The notes beneath the pieces are model-generated. The model saw nothing but the letters and a program-made list of their open reading frames with translations. It was not told the DNA's origin and did no database searches. Positions 25,660 through 34,634 of a DNA stretch of 64,000 nt are shown one piece after another. Each line of letters begins with the position of its first letter. Positions within the stretch are counted from its first letter, which is position 1. The position numbers and the translations under genes were made by a program. This DNA comes from Hymenobacter fodinae (GTDB lineage: Bacteria; Bacteroidota; Bacteroidia; Cytophagales; Hymenobacteraceae), in contig NZ_SRLA01000001.1 of the NCBI RefSeq assembly GCF_004745825.1, positions 248,001 through 312,000 of the forward strand, read 5' to 3'.

Positions 25660-28041
25660 TTACGAACCGCAGGCCTCGCAGGCGTCTGGGTTATCCAGGG
25701 AGCAGGCCATGTCGGAGGCATTCTGGGCCGATACGTTCAGCGGCTCCAGGGTCTCGGCGGCTTGCTTCTGCACCGTGAACTTGATGGCATCCACGGCGGC
25801 TTTGGTGCGCAGGTAGTACATGCCGGTTTTCAGGCCCTTCTTCCAGCTGTGGAAGTGCATGCTGGTAAGCTTGCCGAAGTTCACGTTCAGCACGTGCAGG
25901 TTCAGGCTCTGGCTCTGGCAGATGTACGCGCCGCGGTCGGCCGACATATCAATGATGCGGCGCTGCGAAATCTCCCACACCGTCTTGTACAGGTCCTTGA
26001 TGTTCTGCGGAATGTTCGGGATGTCCTGCACCGAGCCGTTGGCGGCAATGATGGCGTTCTTCATCTGGTCGTTCCACAGGCCTAGCTTCACCAGGTCCTT
26101 GAGCAGGTGCTTGTTCACCACCATGAACTCCCCGCTCAGCACGCGGCGCACATAGATGTTGGAGGTGTACGGCTCAAACGACTCGTTATTCCCCAAGATC
26201 TGGGCCGTAGAGGCCGTAGGCATGGGGGCTACCAGCAGGGAGTTGCGTACGCCGTGCGCCATTACCTGGGTGCGCAGCGTTTCCCAATCCCAGCGGCCGG
26301 AGCTTGGCGTTACGCCCCACATATCGAACTGGAACTGGCCCTTGCTCAGGGGCGAGCCGGGGAAGGTCTCGTAGTGACCGTCCTTGATGGCGAGGTCCTT
26401 GGAGGCCGTCATGGCCGCGAAGTAGATGGTCTCGAAGATGTCCTTGTTCAGGCCGGCTGCTTCGTCGCTCTCGAAGGGCATGCGCAGGGCAATGAACGTA
26501 TCGGCGAGGCCCTGCACGCCCAGCCCGATGGGGCGGTGGCGGCGGTTGCTACGCTCCGCCTCTACCACGGGGTAGTAGTTGATGTCGATGACCTTGTTGA
26601 GGTTCATCGTGGCGTGGTAGGTTACCTCGTAAAGCTTCTGGTGGTCGAAGATCAGGTTGCCGGCTTCGTCGGGGCGCACGTAGCGGGGCAGGGCCAACGA
26701 GGCCAAGTTGCACACGGCTACCTCATCCTTGTCGGTGTACTCCATAATCTCGGTGCAGAGGTTGGAGCTCTTAATGGTACCGAGGTTCTTCTGGTTGCTC
26801 TTGTTGTTGGCGGCGTCCTTGAACAGCATGTAGGGCGTGCCGGTCTCGGTCTGGCTTTCCAGAATGGCAAACCACAGGTCCTGGGCCTTAATGGTTTTGC
26901 GGCCGCGGCCTTCGCGCTCATACTTCTGGTAGAGCTTCTCGAACTCCTCGCCGTAGCACTCGTCTAGGCCAGGGCACTCGTTGGGGCACATCAGCGTCCA
27001 GTCGCCGTTGGCTTCCACGCGCTTCATGAACAAGTCGGGCGTCCAGAGGGCGTAGAACAAGTCGCGGGCGCGCATTTCTTCCTTACCGTGGTTCTTCTTC
27101 AGGTCCAGGAAGTCGAAGATGTCGGCGTGCCAGGGCTCCAGGTACACCGCGAAAGCGCCCTTACGCTTACCGCCGCCCTGGTCTACGTAACGGGCCGTGT
27201 CGTTGAACACCTTCAGCATGGGCGTGAGGCCATTGGAGGTGCCGTTGGTGCCTTTGATGTAAGAGCCCGTGGCGCGCACGTTGTGCACGGCCAGGCCAAT
27301 ACCACCGGCGCTCTGCGAAATCAGGGCGCAGTTCTTCAGCGTGTCGTAGATGCCCTCAATGGAGTCGTCCTTCATCGTGAGCAAGAAGCACGAGCTGAGC
27401 TGGGGCTTGGGCGTACCGGCGTTGAACAGCGTGGGCGTAGCATGCGTGAACCACCGCTCGCTCATGAGGTTATAGGTCTCAATGGCAGCGGCAATGTCTT
27501 CCTTGTGAATGCCCACGGCCACGCGCATAATCATGTGCTGGGGCCGCTCTACTACCTTGCCATCGAGGCGCAACAGGTACGAGCGCTCCAGCGTCTTGAA
27601 GCCAAAGTAGTCGTAGTTATAGTCGCGGTCATAGATAATGGCCGAGTCGAGGGTAGCGGCGTTGGCGTGCACGATTTCCCACACATCCTGGGCAATCAGC
27701 GAGGCATTTTCGCCGGTCTTGGGGTCCTCGTAGGTGTGCAGCCGCTTCATGGTGCTGCTGAACGACTTGCTGGTCACCTTGTGCAGGTTGCTCACGGCAA
27801 TGCGCGCCGCCAGAATCGCGTAGTCGGGGTGCTTGGTGGTGAGCGAGGCCGCGGTTTCAGCCGCCAGGTTGTCCAGCTCAACGGTGGTTACGCCGTCGTA
27901 GATGCCGTCGATAACCTTCTTCGCCACCTCAATCGGGGAGATGAAGTTCTGGTTCAGCCCGTAGCAGAGCTTCTCGATGCGGGCCGTTACTTTATCGAAT
28001 TTAACGGACTCGCGGCGGCCGTCGCGTTTGATTACCAACAT
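25660..28041 (-). CDS. nrdA: Ribonucleoside-diphosphate reductase class Ia, alpha subunit
   Basis: A 793-residue catalytic subunit that reduces ribonucleoside diphosphates to deoxyribonucleotides with the radical-bearing beta subunit (33208-34170). Residues 1-90 are an ATP-cone ([23 protein letters not shown]) giving allosteric control by ATP/dATP. The core has [15 protein letters not shown], the active-site triad N427-L-C429-T-E431, [11 protein letters not shown] and the YYLRT block near the radical-transfer tyrosines. The C-terminus ends in DACEACGS, the swinging CxxC that is re-reduced by thioredoxin. Length and motifs are complete. Here alpha and beta genes are about 5 kb apart rather than adjacent, on the same strand. 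Confidence 0.97.
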   Translation of the reverse strand: MLVIKRDGRRESVKFDKVTARIEKLCYGLNQNFISPIEVAKKVIDGIYDGVTTVELDNLAAETAASLTTKHPDYAILAARIAVSNLHKVTSKSFSSTMKRLHTYEDPKTGENASLIAQDVWEIVHANAATLDSAIIYDRDYNYDYFGFKTLERSYLLRLDGKVVERPQHMIMRVAVGIHKEDIAAAIETYNLMSERWFTHATPTLFNAGTPKPQLSSCFLLTMKDDSIEGIYDTLKNCALISQSAGGIGLAVHNVRATGSYIKGTNGTSNGLTPMLKVFNDTARYVDQGGGKRKGAFAVYLEPWHADIFDFLDLKKNHGKEEMRARDLFYALWTPDLFMKRVEANGDWTLMCPNECPGLDECYGEEFEKLYQKYEREGRGRKTIKAQDLWFAILESQTETGTPYMLFKDAANNKSNQKNLGTIKSSNLCTEIMEYTDKDEVAVCNLASLALPRYVRPDEAGNLIFDHQKLYEVTYHATMNLNKVIDINYYPVVEAERSNRRHRPIGLGVQGLADTFIALRMPFESDEAAGLNKDIFETIYFAAMTASKDLAIKDGHYETFPGSPLSKGQFQFDMWGVTPSSGRWDWETLRTQVMAHGVRNSLLVAPMPTASTAQILGNNESFEPYTSNIYVRRVLSGEFMVVNKHLLKDLVKLGLWNDQMKNAIIAANGSVQDIPNIPQNIKDLYKTVWEISQRRIIDMSADRGAYICQSQSLNLHVLNVNFGKLTSMHFHSWKKGLKTGMYYLRTKAAVDAIKFTVQKQAAETLEPLNVSAQNASDMACSLDNPDACEACGS

Positions 28042-28183
28042 AGGCGTAGCAGTTGATGGAGGGGGTGAAGTATAGGTGTAGCCGGTACAGGCCGGCCAAG
28101 CAGTTCAGGCAGATAATCGGGCCGAAACCTTGCCACTTGAGCAGGTCGACGGTTCCGAATATATCCGCTCTGGTATCTCAGGA

Positions 28184-28191
28184 CAAACCTA
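28184..28191 (-). promoter_or_regulatory. Putative -7 element of nrdA
   Basis: On the minus strand this reads TAGGTTTG, a match to the Bacteroidota -7 consensus TAnnTTTG, 143 bases upstream of the nrdA start. The -33 TTG is not clear. Confidence 0.45.
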
Positions 28192-28202
28192 TTCTTTAGA
28201 AG

Positions 28203-28211
28203 TTTTCCACA
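28203..28211 (+). promoter_or_regulatory. DnaA-box-like 9-mer upstream of nrdA
   Basis: TTTTCCACA fits the relaxed DnaA consensus TTWTNCACA. It lies in the -20 to -33 zone of the proposed nrdA promoter. A single 9-mer can occur by chance; its interest comes from the three boxes before nrdB. Confidence 0.3.
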
Positions 28212-28350
28212 TACTGTTAAAACGCTAGTGCTTAGGCCCTTTTTTGTCATTCAGGCATGTCTATATAGCAAGCTAAAACGATTAGAAATTGGGTTGTTGT
28301 TTTCCCCCAGAAGTGGTATTGTCGGTGGGGAAGGCGGAGTGGCCTAGGGA

Positions 28351-28480
28351 AGCTCCCCTCCTCAGATGAGGAGGGGCTGGGGGTGGTTGATAGACGCAAG
28401 AACAATTTTAGATCTAGCTCTAATTGCTGTTCTAGGCCAGTCAACCACCCCCAACCCCTCCTCATCTGAGGAGGGGAGCT
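28351..28480. repeat. 130-bp inverted-repeat element (MITE/REP-like)
   Basis: Arms of 40 bases (28351-28390 and 28441-28480) are inverted copies with one mismatch, separated by 50 bases. Each arm holds its own palindrome, CCCCTCCTC-AGAT-GAGGAGGGG. The spacer contains a CTAGGCCA octamer and an octamer also lies just outside the left arm. No coding capacity. The form suggests a non-autonomous repeat able to fold as one long or two short hairpins. Confidence 0.85.
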
Positions 28481-28579
28481 AGTTCTAGTTTGCTAGCTTC
28501 AGCACAGCTACGGATGGGCAAAGGATTCACTTACTTGCTACCTGCCTTTCCCCGATACCTGCTTAGCGCCCTACCCGGC

Positions 28580-29560
28580 ATGACGTTCAGTTTCTTCGCG
28601 ACGCCCGACTTCGACTTTACCACCCAGTTTGCGCAGTACCTGCAAGTGCCCGTGCACGACGGTCAGGTTAGCTTACCGGACCACCTAGGTCAGGGCTATG
28701 TGCGCAAGCTGCAGTTTGGGCTGGATTTCAAGGTGACCATGCACCGCTACGAGCTGCACGAAGACCTCGTCATTCACCGGCAGGCGGCCGGCGGGAGCAG
28801 CGACCAGGTGACCATCTTCTTCTACAGCAATGAGCAGCCGCTGGACATTGCCTTCACCAACCATCCGCAGGTACGGTTTTCCCAGCGCGACGACTCGGCC
28901 GTGCAGCTTACCTCCAACGACCTGAGTTCCACCATCCGGTTTCCGGCCCGGCACGCGGTGCACTACCTGGTGGTAGCCCTCAAAACGCCCCGCCTGAAGG
29001 CGCTGCTGGCCGGTAACGAGCCTCACCCGGTGCTCAGCACCCTTACGGCCGATGGAAGCTCTTTCCTGTTTTTTGATAGCCTGTCGGCCGAAGCCAAGCT
29101 GTTGCTTAGGAACATCACGGAGGTAAACCAGCACGACGGTCTAAGCCATTTCTATACCCAGGTAAAGGTGCAGGAGCTGCTGTACCTGGTGTTTCGCAAG
29201 CTGATGCTGCGCGAATCGGCTCCGCACCAGCCCATCAATAGTGCCGACGCCGAACGGCTCCTGCGGGTGCACAACCAGTTGCTCACTGACCTGAGCACCC
29301 CGCCCGTACTACGTGAACTGGCCCAGCAGGCGGCCATGAGCGAAACCAAGCTCAAGCAGCTCTTCAAGCAAACCTTCGGTAGCTCGGTGTACACGTATTT
29401 CCAGCAGGCTCGCATGAAGGAAGCCGCTTTCCTGCTGAAGCAGGGCCAGCACTCGGTGGCCGAGGTGGGCTACGAGTTGGGCTTCTCCAACCTGAGCCAT
29501 TTCAGTCGGTTGTTTGAGAAGCACTACGGCCTTCACCCCAAGCGCTACTCGCAGTCGTAG
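28580..29560 (+). CDS. AraC family transcriptional regulator
   Basis: A 326-residue regulator. The start at 28580 gives MTFSFFATPDFDF; the open frame to 28490 is not conserved in character. The N-terminal 220 residues form a ligand or oligomerisation domain without a recognised cupin motif. The C-terminal 95 residues carry the double helix-turn-helix: LRELAQQAAMSETKLKQLFKQTFGS and VAEVGYELGFSNLSHFSRLFEKHYG followed by HPKRY. It ends 8 bases before the convergent cupin gene and may control that gene and the oxidoreductase beyond it; both flank a 29-bp inverted repeat. Confidence 0.92.
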   Translation: MTFSFFATPDFDFTTQFAQYLQVPVHDGQVSLPDHLGQGYVRKLQFGLDFKVTMHRYELHEDLVIHRQAAGGSSDQVTIFFYSNEQPLDIAFTNHPQVRFSQRDDSAVQLTSNDLSSTIRFPARHAVHYLVVALKTPRLKALLAGNEPHPVLSTLTADGSSFLFFDSLSAEAKLLLRNITEVNQHDGLSHFYTQVKVQELLYLVFRKLMLRESAPHQPINSADAERLLRVHNQLLTDLSTPPVLRELAQQAAMSETKLKQLFKQTFGSSVYTYFQQARMKEAAFLLKQGQHSVAEVGYELGFSNLSHFSRLFEKHYGLHPKRYSQS

Positions 29561-29568
29561 AGGGGGCG

Positions 29569-30069
29569 CTAGCCGAGGTAGTTAGGCGGAAACACCTGCT
29601 GCCCGTACTCCTGGGCCAGGGCCTGAATGCGCTGAATGGCTTCCGGAGTAAGCACCGGCGGCGGCAGAAACTGGCCTACGGCTACCGGCTCACCAATCTG
29701 CTGGAAAAACTCGTCTAGGCCAGCTGGCACCACCGTGCACAGCAGTCGGGCGGGCTGCGTGCTCTTGTTTTTGAAGCCGTGCACCACCCCGCCCTTCGGA
29801 ATGCGGATGAATGAGCCGGCGGTGGCTAGGTGCGTGCCATACTCCGATTTGACTTCCACTTCACCTTCCATTACAAAGAAGGTTTCCTCAATGTCGGCGT
29901 GAGCGTGGGGGCCGGGGCCACCGCCGGGGGGCACCAGCATCTCAATGGTGGCGTAGGCGCCGGCCGTGTCGTGGCTGCTGGTCAGAATGCGGTAGTTGCT
30001 GCCCATTACGGCCAGGGTGCGGCCCTGCTGGGGTCCCAGGATGGTGGGAGCTTGCGTGTGCTTGTCCAT
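29569..30069 (-). CDS. Cupin domain protein
   Basis: A 166-residue small beta-barrel protein. Cupin motif 1 is PGPHAHADIEETFFVMEGEVEV, giving His, His, Glu and probably a later His (GGVVHGF in motif 2) as metal ligands. The N-terminus is short and there is no signal peptide. A C-terminal helical segment (EAIQRIQALAQEYGQQ) is additional to the barrel. Such proteins are often quercetinase-like or bind small ligands; the reaction is unknown. The gene is convergent with the AraC regulator and divergent from the oxidoreductase at 30336. Confidence 0.9.
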   Translation of the reverse strand: MDKHTQAPTILGPQQGRTLAVMGSNYRILTSSHDTAGAYATIEMLVPPGGGPGPHAHADIEETFFVMEGEVEVKSEYGTHLATAGSFIRIPKGGVVHGFKNKSTQPARLLCTVVPAGLDEFFQQIGEPVAVGQFLPPPVLTPEAIQRIQALAQEYGQQVFPPNYLG

Positions 30070-30126
30070 GGTAGTTGTCTGAAAGTGTGTTGCAAAGGTG
30101 GCCTAGCCTGCTCTCCAGGGCTACTC

Positions 30127-30200
30127 CAAAACGGCGCAAAAACAGTCCGATACGGTGAGGCATCCAGGCTGCCGTATCGGACTGTTTTTGCGCCGTTTTG
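30127..30200. repeat. Perfect 29-bp inverted repeat between divergent genes
   Basis: Bases 30127-30155 are the exact reverse complement of 30172-30200, with a 16-nt loop. The arms contain the run GCAAAAACAG / CTGTTTTTGC. It lies between divergent start codons (30069 minus, 30336 plus), so it is not an ordinary gene-end terminator. It could act as an operator, an attenuating leader hairpin or a small mobile relic. Confidence 0.85.
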
Positions 30201-30335
30201 CGCTAGTACTCGGGGCAGTCACAGCCCCACCTTTGTCATGCAACCAGCCACCCCGCAGTAGCCAGCCATTGGGTAGGCCACTACAGACGAAACGCGGGCT
30301 TAGCTGATTGCGGCATTCACTTAAAATCAACCCCC

Positions 30336-31277
30336 ATGCGTAAAGTACTGTACGACCGGTTCGGCGACGAACAGGTTCTGGAGGTGCGCGAGCAGCCCGC
30401 CCCCACCATCAGCCAAAACCAATTGCTGATTCAGGTAAAAGCCGCTTCTATCAACCCCTTAGACTGGAAAATCTACCATGGCGAGATGAAGCTGCTGTCG
30501 GGGTCATCGTTCCCTAAAGGCGTCGGCATCGACTTCGCCGGCATTGTGTCGCAGGTGGGCTCCGGCGTCACGCGCTACCGGCCCGGCGATGCCGTGTTTG
30601 GCTTCCTGGAGGTATTTAAAGGTGGTGCTCTGGCCGATTACGTGGTGGTCACGGAGGAAGCCATTGCTCACAAACCGGCCAACATTTCCTTCGACCAGGC
30701 GGCGGCCCTGCCGGTGACTGGCCTAGCCGCCCTGCAAATCGTTGATCAGCTGGCGGGCGTGAGGCAAGGCCACGAGGTGCTCATCAACGGGGCCACGGGT
30801 GGCGTAGGCCTGTTTGCCATTCAGCTGGCCAAGCAGCGCGGCGCCCGCGTAACGGCCGTGGCTGGTCCGGCGGGGCTGGGGCAAGCCACCCAACTGGGTG
30901 CCGATTCGGTAATAGATTACACCAAGCAACGCATTGGCGAACTGCCGCAACGGTTCGACGCCATCATTGACATGTCAGACAAACTCAGTTTTACCGCGGC
31001 CCAGCAACTGCTGAAGCCTCGGGCCACGTTTGTGAGCATGCTGCCCTCGCCGCTGGGGCTGGCCAGGGCCTTTTTCCACAACTTGTTCTCGGGTCAGAAA
31101 CACCAAATTCTCATTCTGAAGCCCAGCGCCACTGGCCTACGCACGTTGGCCGCGCTGGCTGAGGGTGGGCTGCAAATTCCGGTGGAGAAAGTGTATGACT
31201 TGGCCAATATCCGGCAGGCCTACCAGGAAACCAGCCAAGGCCAGGTGAAGGGCAAGGCCGTGGTGGTGCTCGATTGA
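30336..31277 (+). CDS. NADP-dependent MDR oxidoreductase
   Basis: A 313-residue quinone-reductase-like enzyme of the medium-chain dehydrogenase superfamily. The GroES-like domain contains KAASINPLDWKIYHGE and GIDFAGIVSQVGSGVTRYRPGDAV without zinc ligands. The nucleotide motif is NGATGGVGLFAIQLAK, followed by GADSVIDYTK. It likely uses NADPH to reduce an enone or quinone in the cytoplasm. It is divergent from the cupin gene across the 29-bp inverted repeat and could be a target of the AraC regulator. It is distinct from the other MDR gene at 10283. Confidence 0.9.
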   Translation: MRKVLYDRFGDEQVLEVREQPAPTISQNQLLIQVKAASINPLDWKIYHGEMKLLSGSSFPKGVGIDFAGIVSQVGSGVTRYRPGDAVFGFLEVFKGGALADYVVVTEEAIAHKPANISFDQAAALPVTGLAALQIVDQLAGVRQGHEVLINGATGGVGLFAIQLAKQRGARVTAVAGPAGLGQATQLGADSVIDYTKQRIGELPQRFDAIIDMSDKLSFTAAQQLLKPRATFVSMLPSPLGLARAFFHNLFSGQKHQILILKPSATGLRTLAALAEGGLQIPVEKVYDLANIRQAYQETSQGQVKGKAVVVLD

Positions 31278-31368
31278 AGGACTAGCAACGAGGTTTTGCC
31301 CGTTCGCCAAATGGTGAGATATGGCACGTAGCTCTTGAGGCCGCGAGAAAAGGATACGATAGGCCGAT

Positions 31369-32025
31369 TTATCTCTTTTGGGCTACCAGCTTCACCAGGC
31401 GGTGAGTTTCCAGTGAGAAATCGGCTATGTCCATGGGCTCCTCGTAGCGCAGTATCCGGAACCCCGCCTCCGCGTAGACGTTCTTGAGCTCATCGGTGGC
31501 AAACCCAAGCGTCTGGCCTGGCTTGCCGGGGCGCACCCGGTTGATATCGGCATGGAAGTTCTCGAAGACTACTAGGCCACCTGGTTTGAGCGCAGCCTGC
31601 ACTTGGGCTACGTGGGTGCTTTCATCGGCGTAAGCCAGCACTATCAGGTCCCAGTAGTTGGTGCCCCAGTCGTATTGCGTAGCATCAGCCTCCACGGTGT
31701 TGAGTTGCAGCCCTAGTTGCTGCGCCTGCTGCTGCGCGAGGTGTAGGGCCTGCTCCGCTATATCCACGCCCGTCACGTGCCAGCCCAGCTGAGCTAGGTA
31801 TAAGGCGTTGCGACCTTCTCCCATGTGCATATCCAGGGCCAACCCCGCGGACATGTGGCCTACGGTTTCTATTAACAGCGCATTGGGTTGGGAGTTAAAG
31901 CGAGTACTACGCCAAGCAGGGTCTGTAAATGCACGATTCCAGCGCACGCGCTGCTCCTGCACTTCGTCGGCAGACGGAGTTACTGCGGCTTTATGCTGCG
32001 GTGAGAGTTTCATTGAGTACAGCAA
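31369..32025 (-). CDS. Class I SAM-dependent methyltransferase
   Basis: A 218-residue enzyme with a Rossmann-like SAM domain. Motif I is ALDMHMGEGRNALYLAQLGWHVTGVDIAEQAL (GxGxN type, with the acidic residue of motif II), followed by TVEADATQYDW and DLIVLAYADE. The C-terminal strands end LETHRLVKLVAQKR. This resembles TehB- or UbiE-like small-molecule methyltransferases. The start may be the second Met, four residues in. The substrate is unknown. It lies 57 bases from the next gene on the same strand and may share its transcript. Confidence 0.88.
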   Translation of the reverse strand: MLYSMKLSPQHKAAVTPSADEVQEQRVRWNRAFTDPAWRSTRFNSQPNALLIETVGHMSAGLALDMHMGEGRNALYLAQLGWHVTGVDIAEQALHLAQQQAQQLGLQLNTVEADATQYDWGTNYWDLIVLAYADESTHVAQVQAALKPGGLVVFENFHADINRVRPGKPGQTLGFATDELKNVYAEAGFRILRYEEPMDIADFSLETHRLVKLVAQKR

Positions 32026-32081
32026 TGCGGTGAAACAGCTACACCAAAGGCTGAGCAGTGCACCGTACTGGCCTAGCGTGC

Positions 32082-33011
32082 TTACTTCACTGGGCCTTTA
32101 TACTCCAACCCAAAGCGCTTGGCATAGCTGGCCAGCGGCTCCATACCAATGGCGGCGCGGCGTTCATCTACGTGGGCTTCGTCTTCGATGGGCGAGAAAA
32201 CGGTTTTGCCGGTTGCGGCGTCGGTGTGGAGCTGGCTGCCGTAGATCTGGGGCTTGCCCTGCCCAATCAGGATTCGGTCTTGCAGCAGCGCCAGCGCCGA
32301 CTTTGATAGGTCGCCGCGCTCGGCGGCCTGCTTGGCCATGGGGAAGTACTTCTGCTGCGTAGCCAAGTCAGAGTGCTGAATCACGAGGAACACCGTAGTG
32401 GTACCCGTATTCCCGACCTCCGACTTCTTAGGCCACCCGTGCGTGTCGAGCAGTTTGGTGATGCGCTGCAGGTTGCGGGCGTCCGTGGCCTCAATCTCCT
32501 TCCAAAGCGCCGTCATCTCCGGCGACTTCATGCCGTATTGCTTCTCGATGGCCTCGTACTTCAGGCGCCCACCTTGGTCGGAGGCGTAGATGGAGTCGAG
32601 CTGCTGCTTCAGGGGCTTGTTGTAGTTGGCTTCCACTTTAGCCACGGCCGCTTCCAGCTTCGCTAGCATGGGCTGCCAGCGCTTGTCGGCGTGCAGGGTA
32701 GTTAGGTCGGTGTCTTGCTTCACGTGGGCCACGTTTTCCCAGCCGGCTGTGGTGGCTTTGTCGAGGTACTGGAAAGCTTTGGTGGCGTCGCCGGCCAAGG
32801 CCCAGCTGCAGGCCGCGTTGTAGAGGTCGGTGCTGGTGGGCTGGGCTTTGGCTTGCTTAAATGCCTGGTCATAGAGCTCCCCGGAACTCTTATAGCTCTT
32901 GGCCGCATAAGCATCTGCCGCCTGCTGGTTGAGCTTCCGGAACTCGCTTTGGGCAAAGGTGAGGCTGCTGCTCAGTAGAAGAGCCGCCAGTAGGGTAGTG
33001 GCCTTTTTCAT
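32082..33011 (-). CDS. DUF6624 domain protein with N-terminal TPR-like region
   Basis: A 309-residue exported protein. A signal peptide (ATTLLAALLLSSSLTFAQ) is followed by TPR-like helices (FRKLNQQAADAYAAKSYKSSGELYDQAFKQ, YNAACSWALAGDATKAFQYLDKA) to about residue 120. The C-terminal 190 residues match DUF6624: DARNLQRITKLLDTHGWPKKSEVG, FLVIQHSDLATQQKYF, ALLQDRILIGQGKPQIYGSQ. The family is widespread in Bacteroidota and has no known activity. It is upstream of the methyltransferase on the same strand. Confidence 0.87.
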   Translation of the reverse strand: MKKATTLLAALLLSSSLTFAQSEFRKLNQQAADAYAAKSYKSSGELYDQAFKQAKAQPTSTDLYNAACSWALAGDATKAFQYLDKATTAGWENVAHVKQDTDLTTLHADKRWQPMLAKLEAAVAKVEANYNKPLKQQLDSIYASDQGGRLKYEAIEKQYGMKSPEMTALWKEIEATDARNLQRITKLLDTHGWPKKSEVGNTGTTTVFLVIQHSDLATQQKYFPMAKQAAERGDLSKSALALLQDRILIGQGKPQIYGSQLHTDAATGKTVFSPIEDEAHVDERRAAIGMEPLASYAKRFGLEYKGPVK

Positions 33012-33120
33012 AGGGTAATGGATGTATAAGCTGTTGAAATAAATGGCAGGTTGTCAAATTTTTAACTAGCCGCTGCAGTGAGCCGCCCTGGCAATAATAC
33101 GATTTTGCTATAAACGCGAA

Positions 33121-33152
33121 AGGGGGCGCCAATCGTATGATTAGCGCCCCCT
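33121..33152 (-). terminator. Terminator-like hairpin after nrdB
   Basis: AGGGGGCGCCAAT (33121-33133) pairs with ATTAGCGCCCCCT (33140-33152) with one wobble. On the minus strand it lies 56 bases past the nrdB stop and is followed by TTCGCGTTT. Confidence 0.65.
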
Positions 33153-33207
33153 GGTATAGGTTGCATCAAGCAGTGTCCTAGGCCACTCTTACTATGCAGC
33201 TAGCCGA

Positions 33208-34170
33208 TTAAAAGTCCTCGTCGAGGGAGAAAGCGTTTGAAGTCCGCTCGCTCATTACGCCGGCCTTCTGGTACTCACCCACCCGCTTCTCGAAGAAGTT
33301 GGTTTTGCCCTGCAGCGAAATCATTTCCATGAAGTCGAAGGGGTTGGTAGAGCCATAAATTTTGCTGTAGCCCAGGGCATCCAGCAGGCGGTCGGCCACA
33401 AACTCAATGTACTGCGACATCAGCTGGGCATTCATGCCGATCAGGTTCACGGGCAGCGCGTCGGTTACGAACTCCTGCTCTATGGTCACCGCGTCGCGGA
33501 TGATTTCGTGCACACGAGACTCGGGTAACTTATTCTGCAGGTGGTCTTTGTAGAGCAGGCAGGCGAAGTCGCAGTGCAGCCCTTCGTCGCGGGAGATAAG
33601 CTCATTCGAGAAGGTCAGGCCGGGCATCAGGCCGCGCTTCTTCAGCCAGAAGATCGAGCAGAACGAGCCAGAGAAGAAGATGCCTTCTACAGCGGCAAAG
33701 GCAATCAGGCGCTCGGTGAAGTTCTCCGAGTTGATCCACTTGATGGCCCACTCACCCTTCTTGGCCACGGCCGGTACGGTCTCCAGAGCGTTGAAGAGGT
33801 AGTCTTTCTGCTTGGGGTCTTTGATGTAGGTGTCAATCAGCAGGGAGTAGGTCTCCGAGTGAATGTTTTCCATCATCACCTGGAAGCCGTAGAAGCAGCG
33901 GGCCTCAGCCATCTGCACTTCCTGCATGAAGTTTACGGCCAGGTTCTCGTTCACGATGCCATCGGAGGCCGCGAAGAAAGCCAGTACGTGCGAGATGAAG
34001 TGACGCTCGCCGTCGTTGAGGTTTTCCCAGTCCTTCTGGTCCTGGGAGAGGTCAATTTCCTCGGCCGTCCAGAAAGAGGCCTCGGCCTTCTTGTACATCT
34101 GCCACACATCATTGTGCTGGATTGGGAAGAGGACGAAGCGGTTGGGGTTCTCGGTGAGCAGAGGTTCCAT
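33208..34170 (-). CDS. nrdB: Ribonucleoside-diphosphate reductase class Ia, beta subunit (eukaryote-like)
   Basis: A 320-residue di-iron radical subunit that works with NrdA. The start at 34170 begins [17 protein letters not shown]; the frame upstream is not conserved. Iron ligands read as Asp70 ([11 protein letters not shown]), Glu101 and His104 (MENIHSE), then a Glu in AVEGIFFSG and Glu/His in [10 protein letters not shown]. The radical tyrosine is Tyr108, four residues after His104. The block EARCFYGFQ and the spacing of ligands are those of eukaryotic R2 rather than the E. coli form, as is usual in Bacteroidota. A -7 element (34292-34299) and DnaA boxes lie upstream. Confidence 0.96.
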   Translation of the reverse strand: MEPLLTENPNRFVLFPIQHNDVWQMYKKAEASFWTAEEIDLSQDQKDWENLNDGERHFISHVLAFFAASDGIVNENLAVNFMQEVQMAEARCFYGFQVMMENIHSETYSLLIDTYIKDPKQKDYLFNALETVPAVAKKGEWAIKWINSENFTERLIAFAAVEGIFFSGSFCSIFWLKKRGLMPGLTFSNELISRDEGLHCDFACLLYKDHLQNKLPESRVHEIIRDAVTIEQEFVTDALPVNLIGMNAQLMSQYIEFVADRLLDALGYSKIYGSTNPFDFMEMISLQGKTNFFEKRVGEYQKAGVMSERTSNAFSLDEDF

Positions 34171-34291
34171 GGCAGCAGGATAGAATGTGAGTAGTGGTAG
34201 CAACGCCCGCCAGCGAGGGGGCGGGTCTCTAACTCTGGTCCCGCCGGGTTTGTTCACAACAATTGCCAGAAAGGCGGGCGAGTCAGGGAGC

Positions 34292-34299
34292 CAAAGATA
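34292..34299 (-). promoter_or_regulatory. Putative -7 element of nrdB
   Basis: On the minus strand this reads TATCTTTG, an exact TAnnTTTG match, 122 bases upstream of the nrdB start. No clear -33 TTG was found at the usual distance. Confidence 0.45.
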
Positions 34300-34438
34300 A
34301 CCCTCACTTTTGGGAAGGTCGGCTCGGCAGTAGCGTTTTTTCTGTGTTAATTTTTGTGTATGCTACTAGGCCCCTGCCGGTTGTGCGCACCTGTCCGGAG
34401 TGCCACCGGATCCTGGAATAAGTCCAGCTTTATAAAAG

Positions 34439-34478
34439 TTATCCACATTCTGTGTGTGGACAATGTTGGTTATCCACA
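34439..34478. promoter_or_regulatory. Cluster of three DnaA boxes
   Basis: Perfect TTATCCACA occurs at 34439-34447 and 34470-34478 on the plus strand. A one-mismatch copy on the minus strand (TGTGGACAA as read on plus) is at 34455-34463. Three boxes in 40 bases is far above chance. The site lies about 140 bases beyond the nrdB -7 element and about 90 bases before the rplU promoter. DnaA control of nrd genes is known in E. coli; a replication origin is the other possibility. Confidence 0.75.
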
Positions 34479-34570
34479 AAACTGCTATTCGCGTATGCGC
34501 TGGCGCGTTCCTGCATATAGGCCTACTAGAGCTCAGGAAGGCAGGGGCAATGATGTTTAATGAGTTAGGG

Positions 34571-34602
34571 TTTGGATTTGTAAAATCATCCTTCTACTTT
34601 TG
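34571..34602 (+). promoter_or_regulatory. Bacteroidota-type promoter of rplU-rpmA
   Basis: A -33 TTTG at 34571-34574 is followed after 20 bases by TACTTTTG (34595-34602), an exact TAnnTTTG. Both elements and the spacing match the sigma-ABfr consensus. The start codon of rplU is 33 bases further on. Confidence 0.75.
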
Positions 34603-34634
34603 CCTTCCATTTTTCAGAAACCGCGAAGACGCCG

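Larger units (their letters stand above)
28042..28579. other. Long intergenic region between nrdA and the AraC gene
   Basis: 538 bases without a supported gene. It holds the putative nrdA promoter (28184-28191), a DnaA-box-like site (28203-28211), a 130-bp inverted-repeat element (28351-28480) and an open leader before the AraC-type gene. An open frame from 28490 continues into the AraC gene but its first 30 residues are not regulator-like. Confidence 0.6.
34171..34634. other. Divergent promoter region of nrdB and rplU with DnaA boxes
   Basis: 464 bases with no supported gene. It holds a -7 element for nrdB, a cluster of three DnaA boxes (34439-34478), AT-rich tracts around 34330-34360 and the rplU promoter (34571-34602). 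No dnaA or other replication gene is present in the window. Confidence 0.65.

Noticed and set aside
26107..28056. Long plus-strand open frames opposite nrdA (26107-26967 and 27088-28056)
   Set aside because: They are shadows of the GC-rich nrdA gene on the other strand. Their translations are Val/Gly/His-rich, without any domain, and nrdA is beyond doubt.
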